Shown here: positions 54,455 through 64,000 of the stretch, piece after piece
Layout: every line of letters starts with the position of its first letter
Position numbering within the stretch: position 1 is the stretch's first letter
The notes under the pieces: model-generated
The model's input: only the letters and a program-made list of their open reading frames with translations
Database searches by the model: none
Told to the model about the DNA's origin: nothing
Translations under genes and position numbers: made by a program
NCBI RefSeq assembly: GCF_000149955.1
Contig: NC_030986.1
Location: forward strand, 6,508,568-6,572,567
Length of the DNA: 64,000 nucleotides
Reading direction: 5' to 3'
From: Fusarium oxysporum f. sp. lycopersici 4287
Taxonomy: Eukaryota; Ascomycota; Sordariomycetes; Hypocreales; Nectriaceae

Positions 54455-55125
54455 GTGATGAGAACGCTCGGCGAAATACAGTGGCAACCAATCACAACTT
54501 TGGAAACTTTCGAATTTGAGAATGAATCAAATTGTCAAGATCTGCCATCCCAGTTGACCATCGAAACAGAGCAGGTGGACCGATACATAACGACTCCAGA
54601 ACCTCGCCACCCATCACCTACGCCATCGACGTGTAGACCGCAGGTATCACCACAGTTAAATTCGAGAGATCTAGCTTCGAGCCCAACTACAAATCTGAGG
54701 CATGATGATCCACGAGCCATCCATCAGAGATACGTCAAGTCTAGAGAGGATTAGTATAAGGCTCAACCCCCAGGAGCCTGGCTAGGTAATCGCCAGTATC
54801 GAAAGACAATGGGCTTACCTTTGGGATACTCAAAAGCAAGCTACAGCTGGTGTCTTGATTATAAGCAAATGGGGAGGTGCTGCAAAACCTCGACGGGTCC
54901 GAGAGAATGGACTAAAGAAGAGATGATGGCTTACTTAGACTAGGATAAATCAGAAGCTGATCGAATTGAAGCACAAGTAGCTAAGGAGACCGAGAACGGA
55001 CGACTGTTTACAAGCAGAAGAGGTACGGGCGAGCTGTGGAAGATAGCTCAGCGGGATATCGATGAACAAGAAGCCTTGTATGCTGCCACGGAACAGGAGG
55101 AGAGTTGTATTGTAGTTCAGTCCTA
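54455..55125 (+). pseudogene. MULE-associated accessory frame, decayed
   Basis: After the transposase, frames read GNRQYRKTMGLPLGYSKASY, WCLDYKQMGRCCKTSTGPRE and WTKEEMMAYLD, then a stop, DKSEADRIEAQVAKETENGR and LWKIAQRDIDEQEALYAATE up to about 55125. I recall this sequence type from hypothetical fungal proteins linked to repeats, but no function is known. It lies wholly within the MULE, so it is probably a second element gene. Confidence 0.55.
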
Positions 55126-55592
55126 ACTTTAGTAGAGTTTATAATGAGCGTATAGCTCGGATAAATCAAGACTATACAAGTTAAAGTCAGCGATTTGCTT
55201 TGAGTAAAGATTAGCGGTTGATGGACTTCAAGTAAAACCACTCGAAATAGTTCCAATCCGATAGCGGAGTGAGCTATATCAGATATGGTAACTCGGACGA
55301 GACCCGTCCAGTTTTAGAAGAACAGGTACCCATCCGCCTATTAGCCGCCCAGGAGCAGGAGATGGAAAACAAGAGGTGCACGGGCCACTAAAACTGGTAT
55401 TGGATGTCAATACCAGTGGTAATTGGTACAGTAGGGGGTCTGCGAGTCAATAGCGCGAGTCCAAATGCGTACTCTGGGCTTCTTACATTGTCAACACTCT
55501 GTCTTGTAGCTTTATTTTGCGATTTATATCTAATTTTCTTGACGAAGATGACAACAACATAGACGTTCCGAATTTTCATTCATCCCTTAATA

Positions 55593-57346
55593 TTACTTCA
55601 TTCGTTGAAGCAAGACTCTGCCCCCATTGACCTTTTCTCTATCCGTAAAAGTCAGTTCCAGTCCCGAGGGCTTGCCATCCGCACCAATTCTGAATTCCGC
55701 CACCAAAAATACTTCGGGTAGTCCATCTCCTTCTAGAATCGTTATAAATGCAACCCAGAAGTCACCAGATACGTGATGCAGCGTCACACGTGTCTTCCAA
55801 AGCAAGTCTTTCCGATGGGCAACTAAAACTACCCCCATCGGAGTCCCTTTGCTTACGACTTCGACAAACTCCCAGGTTCCATAGCCTAGAGCTTGGTATT
55901 TTCCGGAAAACTCTGATACATCCAGCGAGGGAGGTTGATTTCCACTAGGACGGTTTGGGAAGAGAATTTCCGTGGCGTTTCTGACATCCCTCTTCTGTTT
56001 GCGCTGCGCATTCCGCAAACTACCCCTTTTCGTCAGTCTGCGTCTTACTAAAAGATCTCGAATCAAGATGAGACTTACTCTTCTGCAACATCATGACGTT
56101 TCTCCTCTGGTGTTCCGAGTTTGTCATAGATAACCCGTCTCATAATAATTTCTGTAGCTGGGCTAGGACAATTGGCGAGGATCACGACCCCGTAATCTAA
56201 GTCAGGAAGCCAATAGACTAGAGCAACATGTGAGTTAGTCGATCCAGAATGCCAGTAAATAACATTGCCTTGAATCGATGTACGCCACCAGGCCAGTCCA
56301 TAGAGGGAAACGTCCAGTCCGTTCGCAGGGTCTGGGTTATGGATAAACCGTGGCCTCCGGATGTCTTGGTGAACTTGTTCTGACAATGGCGATGCCTTTC
56401 GCAGGAGACATTTAATCCATTTAGTATAGTCAACGACGTTGGAGATAATTGCGCCCGCACCGCTAACGATCTCTGTGGGTAAGAAAGGGACTGCTTCGTG
56501 GCGCTTATTATGCTCGTCCCAGTAATAGCCCCTGGATAGGTGCTCTGGAGCATCTTTGGCCTGCTGCAAATCCAAGAAAGTCGAGTTCATTCCGAGAGGC
56601 TCCCAAATAAGTTCCTTGAACACATCTCTCAGCCTTTTACCAGTAACCTTCTCAATGACATAGGAGAGTACGGCGTACCCTTCGTTGTTGTAATCAAACT
56701 CGGTACGAGGCTCTGCCCTGAGAGGGAAGTGTCGGATGTTTCGGACAATATCTTTGACTGTCCATGGTCTCCCATTTTCTTCAAGTCTGATACTGAGGTC
56801 GTTGTTGCTTAAACCACTGCAATGACTTGCGACATCTTCCAATGTAAGGTTGTTTGTCGCCCATTCATCGCTTGTGACGAAATCGTCTCGAATGATTGAT
56901 ATGATTGGAGTTCGCCAACCCTTGGAAAGAGCAGGATACGCTCCGCTATCAATCAAGTGGGCGAGAGCTGCGGTTGTAAATGCCTTGGTGGTGGACCCTC
57001 CGTACCAGAGAGTTTCCGGCGTCGCAGGGGTATCAGGTAGAGTCGCGTATCCAAAGCTCTATGTGATGTGAGCTTAGCTGAAGGCTCAACATCGGATGGG
57101 TAGGTTTACCTTGGTGAATGTATCGTCCCCATCGACGACCGCGATAGATAGACCAGCAAGCTTCCACTCGTCCCTAGTCTCGACAATGAAGTCTACTAGC
57201 TTTGGCTTAAAAGGGTTGCTCATCTTCGCACCACCCATACTTGGGATCAAACCCGGCGTTGCAAAGTATGCCGTGTAATTAGGCTGATTACCGGTAAGCT
57301 GTGTCCGGCTTAGCCTACGATGTAGCTGTGAAAATAGGCCCGCCAT
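55593..57346 (-). CDS. Serine beta-lactamase-like hydrolase (three exons)
   Basis: Exons 57346-57110, 57058-56079 and 56019-55593 join in frame (introns of 51 and 59 nt, GT-AG) into 547 residues. The active-site motifs of class C beta-lactamase/esterase enzymes are all visible: SxxK as STTK at residues 101-104 (the first Ser is the nucleophile), YxN as YNN at 202-204, and HxG as HSG at about 349-351. This is the serine hydrolase fold used by fungal esterases, transesterases (LovD type) and lactam hydrolases; the substrate cannot be told. The extra C-terminal 150 residues form the beta-sheet domain usual in fungal members (GKYQALGYGTWEFVEVV). No signal peptide is visible, so it is probably cytosolic. 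The start is the first Met and gives an intact N-terminal region. The 3' end lies about 155 bp from the MULE. Confidence 0.9.
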
Positions 57347-57500
57347 AATGATGCTGTTTATTTATCCCGTTTTGTTATTAGGCTATCGTGTGGCTCAGTC
57401 AGCAAAAGGCGGGGTAACTGCCGAATTTAAGGCTACCATGTGACCAAAGCTTTGGACACCGTGGCCTCAGGACGAAAACCCAGCCAGAGTCTGCTTCTTC

Positions 57501-58498
57501 GTGAACAAGAAACTAGATTACGCTAAGTGGTGCTTTAGAGAAGGAAGCAGAGACCTTTTCTCTCTTGATCTAGTATTCGGAATAGAGGAAGAGCAACAGG
57601 TTGTGAGACATGACGTTTATAATCCGACCCAAGCCGTCTTCAACGAGTATGTCAGCCGCTGGGATTCACAACACTGTAACGGTGGTTTGCGGTGGAAGAT
57701 CTTCCATATACGGGCCATGACGCCTATGCGGCTTGGACCGAGAAGGTGTATAACTGGCAGAGCAAAATTGGGCTGGTAACGGACGATATGGGAATCTACG
57801 AAGGCGTCACTATCGGAGATGGCCAAGATTGCAGTAACATCATTAAGACGCAGTGGTTATGCAATACTGGTATCTTCCTCCACGGCGCCGCCGCGTTGTA
57901 CAATCTTACAGAGAGCGACACATGGAAAAAGCGCGTAGGTGGTATGACGAGCGACGTCTGGAATAAGGTTGTCAAGAACTACATCATCAACGAGCAGTTC
58001 TGCGAGGCGCATAAGCAGTGCAACCAGGAGCAACGGAGCTTCAAAAGATACCTCGCCCACTGGATGGCCGCTACTTCTCAGGTCGCCCCGTACACCAACA
58101 CGAATATCACAACACACCTCAAATCGAGCGTCCAAGCCGCTGCCAAGGTCTTTGATGGATGTCCCACGAGAGGGTAGGAAGGGTCCGCTGGCACGGCGTG
58201 CGGCTTTTCCTGGTTAGCCGATTCATTTGACTACATCGTTGATTTTGGCCTGCAGATAAACGCCGCATCTATCCTCATGTATACTCTGGTGGATAAGGCC
58301 AAGGCGCCCGTTACATCCAAGACTGGAGGAATTTTCAAGGGCAATCATGGTGGCAGGGATACCAACTCGGGCCAGGAGGACGGAAAGCTCAAATATAAGA
58401 CCATCACAATAGCAGAAAAAGCGGGCGCTGGCATCTTGACACTTCTTATTGCCACGGGTTTTGTTGGAGGTACCGCTTTCTTGGTTATGGAACGGTAA
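57501..58498 (+). pseudogene. GH76 (Dfg5-like) mannanase relic
   Basis: The frame 57501-57779 reaches YVSRWDSQHCNGGLRWKIF, the CNGGLRW motif of GH76 alpha-1,6-mannanases. After a frame change near 57710 and an apparent deletion, 57692-58177 gives WTEKVYNWQSKIGLVTDDMG, TQWLCNTGIFLHGAAALYNL, and NQEQRSFKRYLAHWMAATSQ. An in-frame TAG (58175-58177) is followed by GTACGFSW and a C-terminal hydrophobic stretch (ILTLLIATGFVGGTAFLVM) as in membrane-bound Dfg5/Dcw1-type proteins of cell-wall assembly. The region with the catalytic Asp pair upstream of CNGGLRW is not recognisable. With the frameshift, deletion and stop it is inactive. Its 5' side faces the start of the beta-lactamase-like gene. Confidence 0.85.
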
Positions 58499-59694
58499 GG
58501 GGGGACGGCGTTGAACAGTATTTTGGCATTTCCCAGTAATATGGGGCGTTATGGATTACTTAGAATTTGGCTATATGGGGCGTATGATAAATAGTCCAGC
58601 TGTGGCATGGATGCCTCTCAGTCATGGTAAATGGTGGTACACAGTATTTAGGAAGAGAAGACTTATGCGGTTCCTTATATCGATATGTTCTACAGAGAAT
58701 AAACGTTAATAAACGAACAATTTAGTATTCTTAGTGCCATTAACTAATTATAGAAGATAACTGCTTGATTACTATTACTTGCAATAAACTAAACTAAATG
58801 ATATTTGTAGGATACTTGGCAAAAGCAGCAGCATAACTTTTATATGCCAATTCAGAAAAAAATCTTTTTCCAATTTTATCATCGCCATCAGCACCATCGT
58901 CGTCATCGGCAGCGGCTCTCATAAACCATACCATAAAACGACGACCTAGCTTTCTTACTGCGGTTAATGACGGGTTACGGAAGGTGTTGTTTCAGGTCAT
59001 GAACCATGTTGTGGCTTGGTTGAACGCGATATCGACGATGATCTTCGACCGACGGGACAACAATAAGCCGCCTTTACGGGCTGACCCTGCCGCAACACTG
59101 AAGCATTATTCGGACCAAAATGACCGGAAGGCTGAGAAAAGGTTTGATGCTTTCTTCTGGGATCAGAAATATCCTCTTTTAGCCCCTGAGGCTGCTCCTA
59201 TCCTCCTGCACCTGGAAGTTCTTGATTTTCTAGTGAAGCATCTCAACGACTTCAGAAACCCAGCAGTCAAGCTATACCTCGATCAAGCGCCTAAAGAAAT
59301 CGACTACGCTTAGTACATAAAGCGCTGTCGCACAAGACATGGGATAGGGTATTAACAATCGTCTGATGGTATATAAGGGACGACTTTTACTTAGAATGAA
59401 TGCAGTCACCTTGTAGTGTGGTTCTGAATGCGGCTATACACGGACTAACATCTGCCATGCCGAGTTTCCTCGGTCGACCAACTGTGACCTGGCCAAGTCG
59501 TTTGGCCATTACATTACGGACGATCAGGTGCTTGGGGCGGACTCCGCCTTCTTGGGTAAACTTAGATCCGGGGCCTTTGAGGCAGCGCTGAGCAGGGGGT
59601 TTGCCAAGCAGCGATGAGCACTTCGTATTCCTTTCGTCGAGCACAGCCCTCCGCTAAAGATGATTACAGGGTTCTTTGTGAAAGGTTGAAAGAT
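58499..59694. other. Unassigned region
   Basis: The 3' flank of the GH76 relic is AT-rich. One frame (58984-59313, +, 109 residues: VVAWLNAISTMIFDRRDNNK...FDAFFWDQKYPLLAPE) has coding-like composition, but I do not recognise it and no splice partners were found. Confidence 0.3.
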
Positions 59695-60021
59695 GTGGGG
59701 TACACGTGACGTAACCGCAGGGGTCGTAACAATTCAGGTAAAGAAGTTTTATTCATAGCTGGTAACCTAAATTCTATCTCAGGTAATTAATGTGTTGTAT
59801 ATATACGTGATGGATCCAATGTGGTGAGGGTGAGCCCAAGTGAGAGGCTCACGCTGGGTCAAGTGAGCTTGTAGGGAAAGCTCACGCTGCCTGGAGCGAA
59901 CTATAGGGAAAGCTCGCGGCCTGGTGAGTGAGCCTGGTAAGGGTCACGAGGCATGCAGTGAGCCAAAAGTTGGTTGGCTGGAAGAAGTGGGGTACGCGTA
60001 ATGTAACCGCTGGGGTCGTAA
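59695..60021. repeat. Element-like unit flanked by 35-bp direct repeats
   Basis: Direct repeats at 59695-59729 and 59987-60021 begin GTGGGGTAC and end GGGGTCGTAA (about 31 of 35 bases agree). They enclose 257 bp with internal subrepeats of the type AGTGAGNNN...GGGAAAGCTC. This could be a small LTR-like or duplicated regulatory unit just upstream of the F-box gene. Confidence 0.6.
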
Positions 60022-60140
60022 TACACAATCTAATAGCGGGGCTCTTAAAAACTTCCCCAAAAGCTGCATCAATTCACCTTTACTTATAACCTCCCTCCTT
60101 AGCTACACATACCCTCTATCACTCAAGTCCGCACCAAGCA

Positions 60141-61548
60141 ATGGCCAGTCTGCCTTTTCTTCCCAATGAAGTCTCTCTTTTTACTCTTAACAAAGCCCAT
60201 CCGCGGGATTGGCTTTCCCTTCGGCAAACATGCAAGGAACTCAATGAAAAAACAGCTCACCTCGTCACTGACTTCTTCTTTCGGACGCGTGTAGTCATGC
60301 TCGAGCGGAGAAGTCTGCATTGTCTCGAAAGTATTGCAAGAAGTGAGTCGCTCGGGCAGTCTGTTGAGGAGCTTGATATTTGCACCAGTCATCTGCTACC
60401 ACTCGATGAGGTGGAGGCGATCGAGCGACCACATAGCGAGTATGAAAGCATGATGAAGCATCTAAAGAAGAAGAACGACATAGATGCTATCCTCCACCTT
60501 GGCATAGAAGACTTTGAAGAGTGGGTCAGAAGGTGGCCGATTAATAACGGGGAGGGGGGTTGGTGACGAGGATGAACAAGACGTCGATAACGACCAAGAT
60601 AACCAAGCGATGGACTCTGGCATCGGCGATGACGACAAAGCGGCAAGGAGCCGACTTGAGCAGATTAACACGCAAGAGTACAACAGACATCTACATGATC
60701 AAGATGATATGATGCGTGCAGGCTACGATGTAAAATGCTTGGCAGGAGCTATGACACACCTCAAAAGTTGCAGAAAGATCAATATCAGTACAAGCATACA
60801 CGCCTGTGGACTGAGACGGCTAAGACAACGTATTGGTATCCTGCCGCAGAGGGGACTTACATTCAAGTCGAAAGCAAGCATCCGACAAGTACATCACATC
60901 GTCCAGGTTGTTCTGGCGGCCATAGCAGTCAGCAGAATTTCGGTCCAGCACCTGGATATCAAACCTAGTATGATGCTTGAGAATGCCAATCGGATTAGCC
61001 CTTTCATGCTTATGGGCCCGTCATCGTCTATCATCCTATCGAAATCTTTCCCTACCAGTCTGCGCCAACTTCAAATCTCACTCGATCCGGAGTCTCCTCC
61101 AGAAGACACGATTTCAGGCAGAAAATGGGGCACTGGTCTTCTTCAGTTTGTGCACCTTCTGCCCGAGCTCTCTGATCTCGAGCTTAGCTTTGAGTATAGG
61201 GATGAGGCAGGTCGATTCTCCGAGATTGCCAAGGACCTCTATATCCCCAAACTAGAAAGTGTAACGTTTCACTTGGTCGATACCACCAAGGAAGATATCA
61301 CAATCTTACTTCTATGTCATCACCGAACGCTCCGGACAGTGGTTTTAGAGTCGATCCAGCTTGATGGAGACCTGACAGCTTGGCGCTGGCTGATTGAGGT
61401 TGTTTGGAGGAGCCTAGAGCTTGATGAGTTTTGTATTCTCTCAAGCTGGGCAGAGAGGAAAGATGAGGATTTTCCTTTTGCAAAATTAGAGGATATTACG
61501 ATAGTAGATAATGATAGCTATAATGACGCTGTCAGAGGATTGATATAG
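60141..61548 (+). pseudogene. F-box gene with frameshift at G-run
   Basis: The first frame (60141-60566) starts MASLPFLPNEVSLFTLNKAH then DWLSLRQTCKELNEKTAHLV, an F-box (LP-E...L-LR-TCK--N) that would recruit a target to an SCF ubiquitin ligase. Near 60545-60560 (AACGGGGAGGGGGGTTGG) the frame is lost by one base. The second frame (60514-61548) continues with DEDEQDVDNDQDNQAMDSGI and then LRR-like segments (FPTSLRQLQISLDPE, LLPELSDLELSFEY, LESVTFHLVDTTK, LRTVVLESIQLDG) to the stop. Together they give about 468 residues of typical F-box/LRR layout. The slip sits in a homopolymer, so it may be a sequencing error and the gene could be intact. The substrate is unknown. Confidence 0.75.
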
Positions 61549-61706
61549 TATTATGACCGCTCAAGTTCTCATACGAATCTAATGTACACCACCTTTTACA
61601 GACCCTAATCGAGTCCGTGGCAAACCTGCAGTTAGATCAGTATCGTCTAAACGAGGCGAAGAGGTTAGTTCTGTATTCTAGTAGGTTCTGCCAAGAAGAA
61701 ACTTAC

Positions 61707-61908
61707 TGGGAACGTCATCGAAGTCGCAGTTGCCCTTAAGAGCAATGCAGGGAGTCATCTTAGCAGCGACGCTGCCAAGGTCTGAACAGCGGCATCCAAG
61801 GTCGGTTGTCTTGGATCCGACTCCTTCAATGACGGCTTCCGTGCAGGTAGCGGCGCAACGCTGAAATCTCCGACACCAAGCCAGGTAGAGTTGTGCAGGA
61901 AAGCCCAT
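61707..61908 (-). CDS. CFEM-like small cysteine protein (first exon; 3' end unresolved)
   Basis: From the Met at 61908 the exon gives 67 residues with cysteines in the order RCAATC, GCRC, TPC, GNC (C-x3-C, then C-x-C after TDLG, then C-x12-type spacing). This resembles a CFEM domain, used by fungi in surface proteins and haem uptake. One canonical cysteine between the first and second pairs is not seen, and no signal peptide is evident (MGFPAQLYLAWCRRF). A GTAAGT donor follows at 61706. The next exon could not be placed with confidence; the alternative is a stop in the retained intron at 61678. On the coding strand CTATAAAAAG (62003-61994) is a likely TATA box. Confidence 0.5.
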
Positions 61909-61993
61909 TATTGATGTAATTGCAAGATGTTTGCGGAAAAGAAGAGAGGTTATCAGGGGTTGTAATTGGATGCTACAGAGAGAAGGGGCTTCG

Positions 61994-62003
61994 TCTTTTT
62001 ATA
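61994..62003 (-). promoter_or_regulatory. TATA-like box of CFEM-like gene
   Basis: The minus strand reads CTATAAAAAG about 86-95 bp before the proposed start at 61908. This is consistent with a core promoter. Confidence 0.5.
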
Positions 62004-62084
62004 GCTTTGTTCGATACCGAGTACGAGACTTGTGGATAAAACAAGATAAGACGGAGAGACACTTCTAAAAGGATGCTGTTAAGA

Positions 62085-62245
62085 CTCACCATTCAAAAAG
62101 GGTTTAGACTCGCCATTCATAAAGGGCTTAGACTCGCCACTCAAAAAGGGTTTAGACTCGCCATTCATAAAGGGCTTAGACTCGCCACTCAAAAAGGGTT
62201 TAGACTCGCCATTCATAAAGGGCTTAGACTCGCCATTCAAATCAG
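62085..62245. repeat. 24-bp minisatellite with 48-bp alternating order
   Basis: Six full and one partial units of ACTCGCCATTCANAAAGGGNTTAG alternate between two variants (CATTCATAAAGGGC and CACTCAAAAAGGGT), so the higher-order period is 48 bp. Being divisible by three, the array is open in one plus frame and would encode 8-residue units KGFRLAIH and KGLRLATQ. There is no sign that this is expressed. Confidence 0.92.
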
Positions 62246-62659
62246 GTATAATGTCATGTATTACGACAAACCACTAGGGTGGGCGCATCCTAGCTCTTTC
62301 TTAGAGCCTAGACCTTCTTGCGCCTACAATCGTGTGAACTAAGTGTCAGCGTGGTCCTTGTTTTCCGTTTTACCCTTATCACCAGAAGTTCTAAGCCTGG
62401 CGTTTCTTAAGTACCCTATATCCAGTTTCGCTGCTCTTCTTCACCACAAGACAGAATGCAGCTTCACGATAGACATGAACCTTCGGAATCGAGAGCCAGC
62501 ACAAGAGGGTACGACTGGTGTCACGGACTGTGCTCTCGCAGCGTTCTATCACCAAGTCTAATGCCCTCGTGGTACACGATAGTTTCTGTTCATCCACAGA
62601 CAAGCTTCTAATACCCGGATCGTCCTGCCAGCACCCTTGACCCATAACATGGTCTGATG

Positions 62660-62991
62660 TCAATAGGGGTCTAATCTATTTATTACTATGGTTTTCTACT
62701 GGTTTTCCCCCAGGTTATATTACTTACTAGGAAAAACTAGCTATCTAGGCTTAAAAAGCTTAGTAGTCATCGCCTTTATTAAAACCACTTTTTTGCAGGA
62801 CTATAAGGCATTTAAGGTCTTATAAGCTAGCTATTTCTAGCTATTTATCTTACTTAATGCGTCTCTTTTACGAGATAGTAGCTAAGTCTTTCTTTTAGAT
62901 ATTCCTATCTTGTAAGCTAGATCTTAGTTAGAGAGAAACAGCGGGGCAGAGAAGGTTAGATAATTAATACTAACCCTATCCTAACCCTAAC
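62660..62991. repeat. AT-rich, TAG/CTA-rich block ending in telomere-like repeats
   Basis: A strongly AT-rich stretch dense in TAGCTA, CTAGCT and CTTAGTAG words, as in sequence altered by repeat-induced point mutation. It runs into CTAACCCTATCCTAACCCTAAC (62970-62991), about 3.5 units of the telomere complement CCCTAA with one variant. Confidence 0.65.
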
Positions 62992-63741
62992 AGTCAGCCT
63001 CGCACTTAATTTACATATGAGCGCTGCAGCTTACATGCACGCTCTTTCAACCCCAGTGATATCCGGTTAGTGCGCTTGGCGTGCCCGGTGGGTCTAACCA
63101 AGCTTTCCCGCCAAGAGAACGCAGATTGACTCTTTTCGAGACGTGGTTGAGACAGGCGGTCGAGCTAGAGCAGCAACGTCTGCTATGTGCTCAGTGCTGT
63201 TTGCATCAGAGGCATCTTCTAATCTGCCTTACCTATGCAAGGGAGTCAAAACCTGAGACGCCAGGCCCCTCTATGTACAACGTTCCGCAAACCATGTCAT
63301 CTTATCCTATTTGTCGTCGTTACTCAGCTGCGGCCCGCACGTGGCCAAGAAGCATACCACAGTGGAGAAGGGGGGGGTTCCACCAAATAAGCACGGTTTC
63401 TCCGAGAAAGCAGGGGTATCATATTTAGAATTAAAAGAAACAACTACTATTGACGGGCTCGCATTTCAAGGGCCTGTTAAGTGGGGAGTTCTGTGCTTTT
63501 TCCTGATGATTAGTATGGTAGTGGCCACGCGTTAAGTTGCGCCAACTGCAAAGCCACTGGATTGTATCAAAAGTCCCGTTAGCTCACAATTAGCGTTTCC
63601 CCACTAGAGCTGGTTTCCGCCAGGATCTCGGGATTACACGGGAATCGTAGAACGCTCTCGGCATAAGAACAGCAAGAAACCAAGCTCGCAGTCAGTCTCA
63701 GTACCTCTAAATTCAGTCCCTTAACCTTCCTTACCGTTACG
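62992..63741. other. Promoter side of RTA1-like gene
   Basis: A frame at 63081-63428 (+) has no recognised domain. Nothing else is supported. The segment before 63742 should hold the RTA1-like promoter. Confidence 0.35.
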
Positions 63742-64000
63742 ATGGCCACAACAACGATTTCCCATGGGTCATATCTCACCTCGACCTCCTCAACCGTCAT
63801 GGCCAGTTGCACTACAGCAGTACCAGGGATGCACGGCTACGTGCCATTCGACCCTAATACCTGCAACTCCAACTATCATTTCTACCCAAGCTTCACTGGC
63901 AATCTTGCCTTTGCCACAGTCTTCGGATTGAGCACCATTGCCCACTTGATCGAAGCAATCGCGTTTAGAAAGGTCTGACATCTATCCCCAGTAAATCCAG
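63742..64000 (+). CDS. RTA1-like membrane protein, 5' end only
   Basis: From the ATG at 63742 the first exon runs to 63972, where AAG is followed by a GTCTGAC donor; the gene continues past the window. The sequence has an N-terminal extracellular stretch with two or three cysteines (SCTTAV, DPNTCNSNYHFYPSF). The first membrane span NLAFATVFGLSTIAHLIEAI then ends with RK. YxPSxxxNLAFAxxFG...H is the start signature of the RTA1 family. These seven-span proteins of fungi are linked to lipid translocation and resistance to 7-aminocholesterol and similar compounds; direct transport activity is not established. The remaining six spans cannot be checked. Confidence 0.82.

Larger units (their letters stand above)
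50816..55437 (+). mobile_element. Mutator-like element (MULE) with long TIRs, split by Tc1
   Basis: The sequence 50816-50862 plus 52260-52417 is the inverted counterpart of about 55248-55437. Both begin TACTGTACCAATTACCACTG inward from AGACC and share the words TGGCCCGTGCAC, GGCGGANGGGTACC and GAGTGAGCTATA. These long TIRs (about 190-200 bp) enclose a FAR1/MULE transposase. The left TIR is interrupted by the 1397-bp Tc1 element. No target duplication was recognised. The MULE lies between two convergent genes, its left end about 18 bp after the stop of the membrane-protein gene. Confidence 0.88.

Noticed and set aside
50799..55460. 8-11 bp target duplication of the MULE
   Set aside because: Flanks TATATGATT and GCGAGTCAA do not match. 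Either the ends are misplaced by a few bases or the duplication has decayed.
1..64000. CRISPR arrays, bacterial operons, tRNA or rRNA genes
   Set aside because: The sequence is eukaryotic in every recognised gene. The only tRNA-like match is the 12-nt primer site of the Copia element, and no spacer-repeat array exists.

Overview
The window reads as nuclear DNA of a filamentous ascomycete (Pezizomycotina). The host genes have short GT-AG introns (51-69 nt where both ends can be placed). They belong to families typical of these fungi: bZIP and SREBP-like bHLH regulators, an MHYT membrane sensor, an RTA1-family membrane protein, a NACHT-type NOD-like receptor (NLR), GH76, a CFEM-like cysteine protein and small secreted cysteine-rich proteins. 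Genus cannot be fixed from the sequence alone. Two N-runs (7807-8161 and 48543-48848) are assembly gaps.

The region is gene-poor and rich in transposable elements. Intact or nearly intact host genes are: a two-exon bZIP gene (8943-9987, +), a second bZIP gene (26817-27635, -) with a decayed copy of its own 3' half beside it, a bHLH gene (31198-32229, +), a secreted cysteine-rich protein (34725-35512, -), a conserved coiled-coil protein (38822-39406, -), a cysteine-rich putatively anchored protein (47036-47656, -), a serine beta-lactamase-like hydrolase (55593-57346, -) and the 5' end of an RTA1-like gene (63742-64000, +). A polytopic membrane protein (48093-50798), an MHYT sensor (19124-22078), a GH76 mannanase (57501-58498), an F-box gene (60141-61548), a multicopper oxidase tail (3695-3949) and the NLR (44073-46183) carry stops, frameshifts, gaps or insertions.

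Mobile elements belong to at least eight groups. There is one complete Ty1/Copia element (11265-16161, -) with two LTRs that read as identical, a 5-bp target duplication and an initiator-Met half-tRNA primer site, but its integrase reading frame is broken. A related solo LTR lies at 46184-46378. There is a MULE (50816-55437) whose left terminal inverted repeat (TIR) is split by an apparently intact Tc1 element (50863-52259). Four pogo-like relics, a hAT relic, a non-autonomous hAT-type insertion, a piggyBac relic, a Tc1 fragment, two Tad-like LINE fragments and a Crypton-type GCR1_C domain complete the list.

The most striking stretch is 42.6-46.8 kb. It runs: LINE ORF1 fragment, Crypton GCR1_C fragment, NACHT receptor, 759-bp hAT-type insertion with a perfect 8-bp duplication inside the receptor, resumption of the receptor, solo LTR without matching flanks, and the tail of a pogo transposase. 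A second layered locus is 50.8-55.4 kb (Tc1 inside a MULE between two convergent host genes). I see no operon-like or clearly new multi-gene system. The interest lies in the order of insertions, in a probable trans-mobilised retroelement, and in decay patterns (several C-to-T-compatible stop codons) that would fit repeat-induced point mutation, which I could not test statistically.
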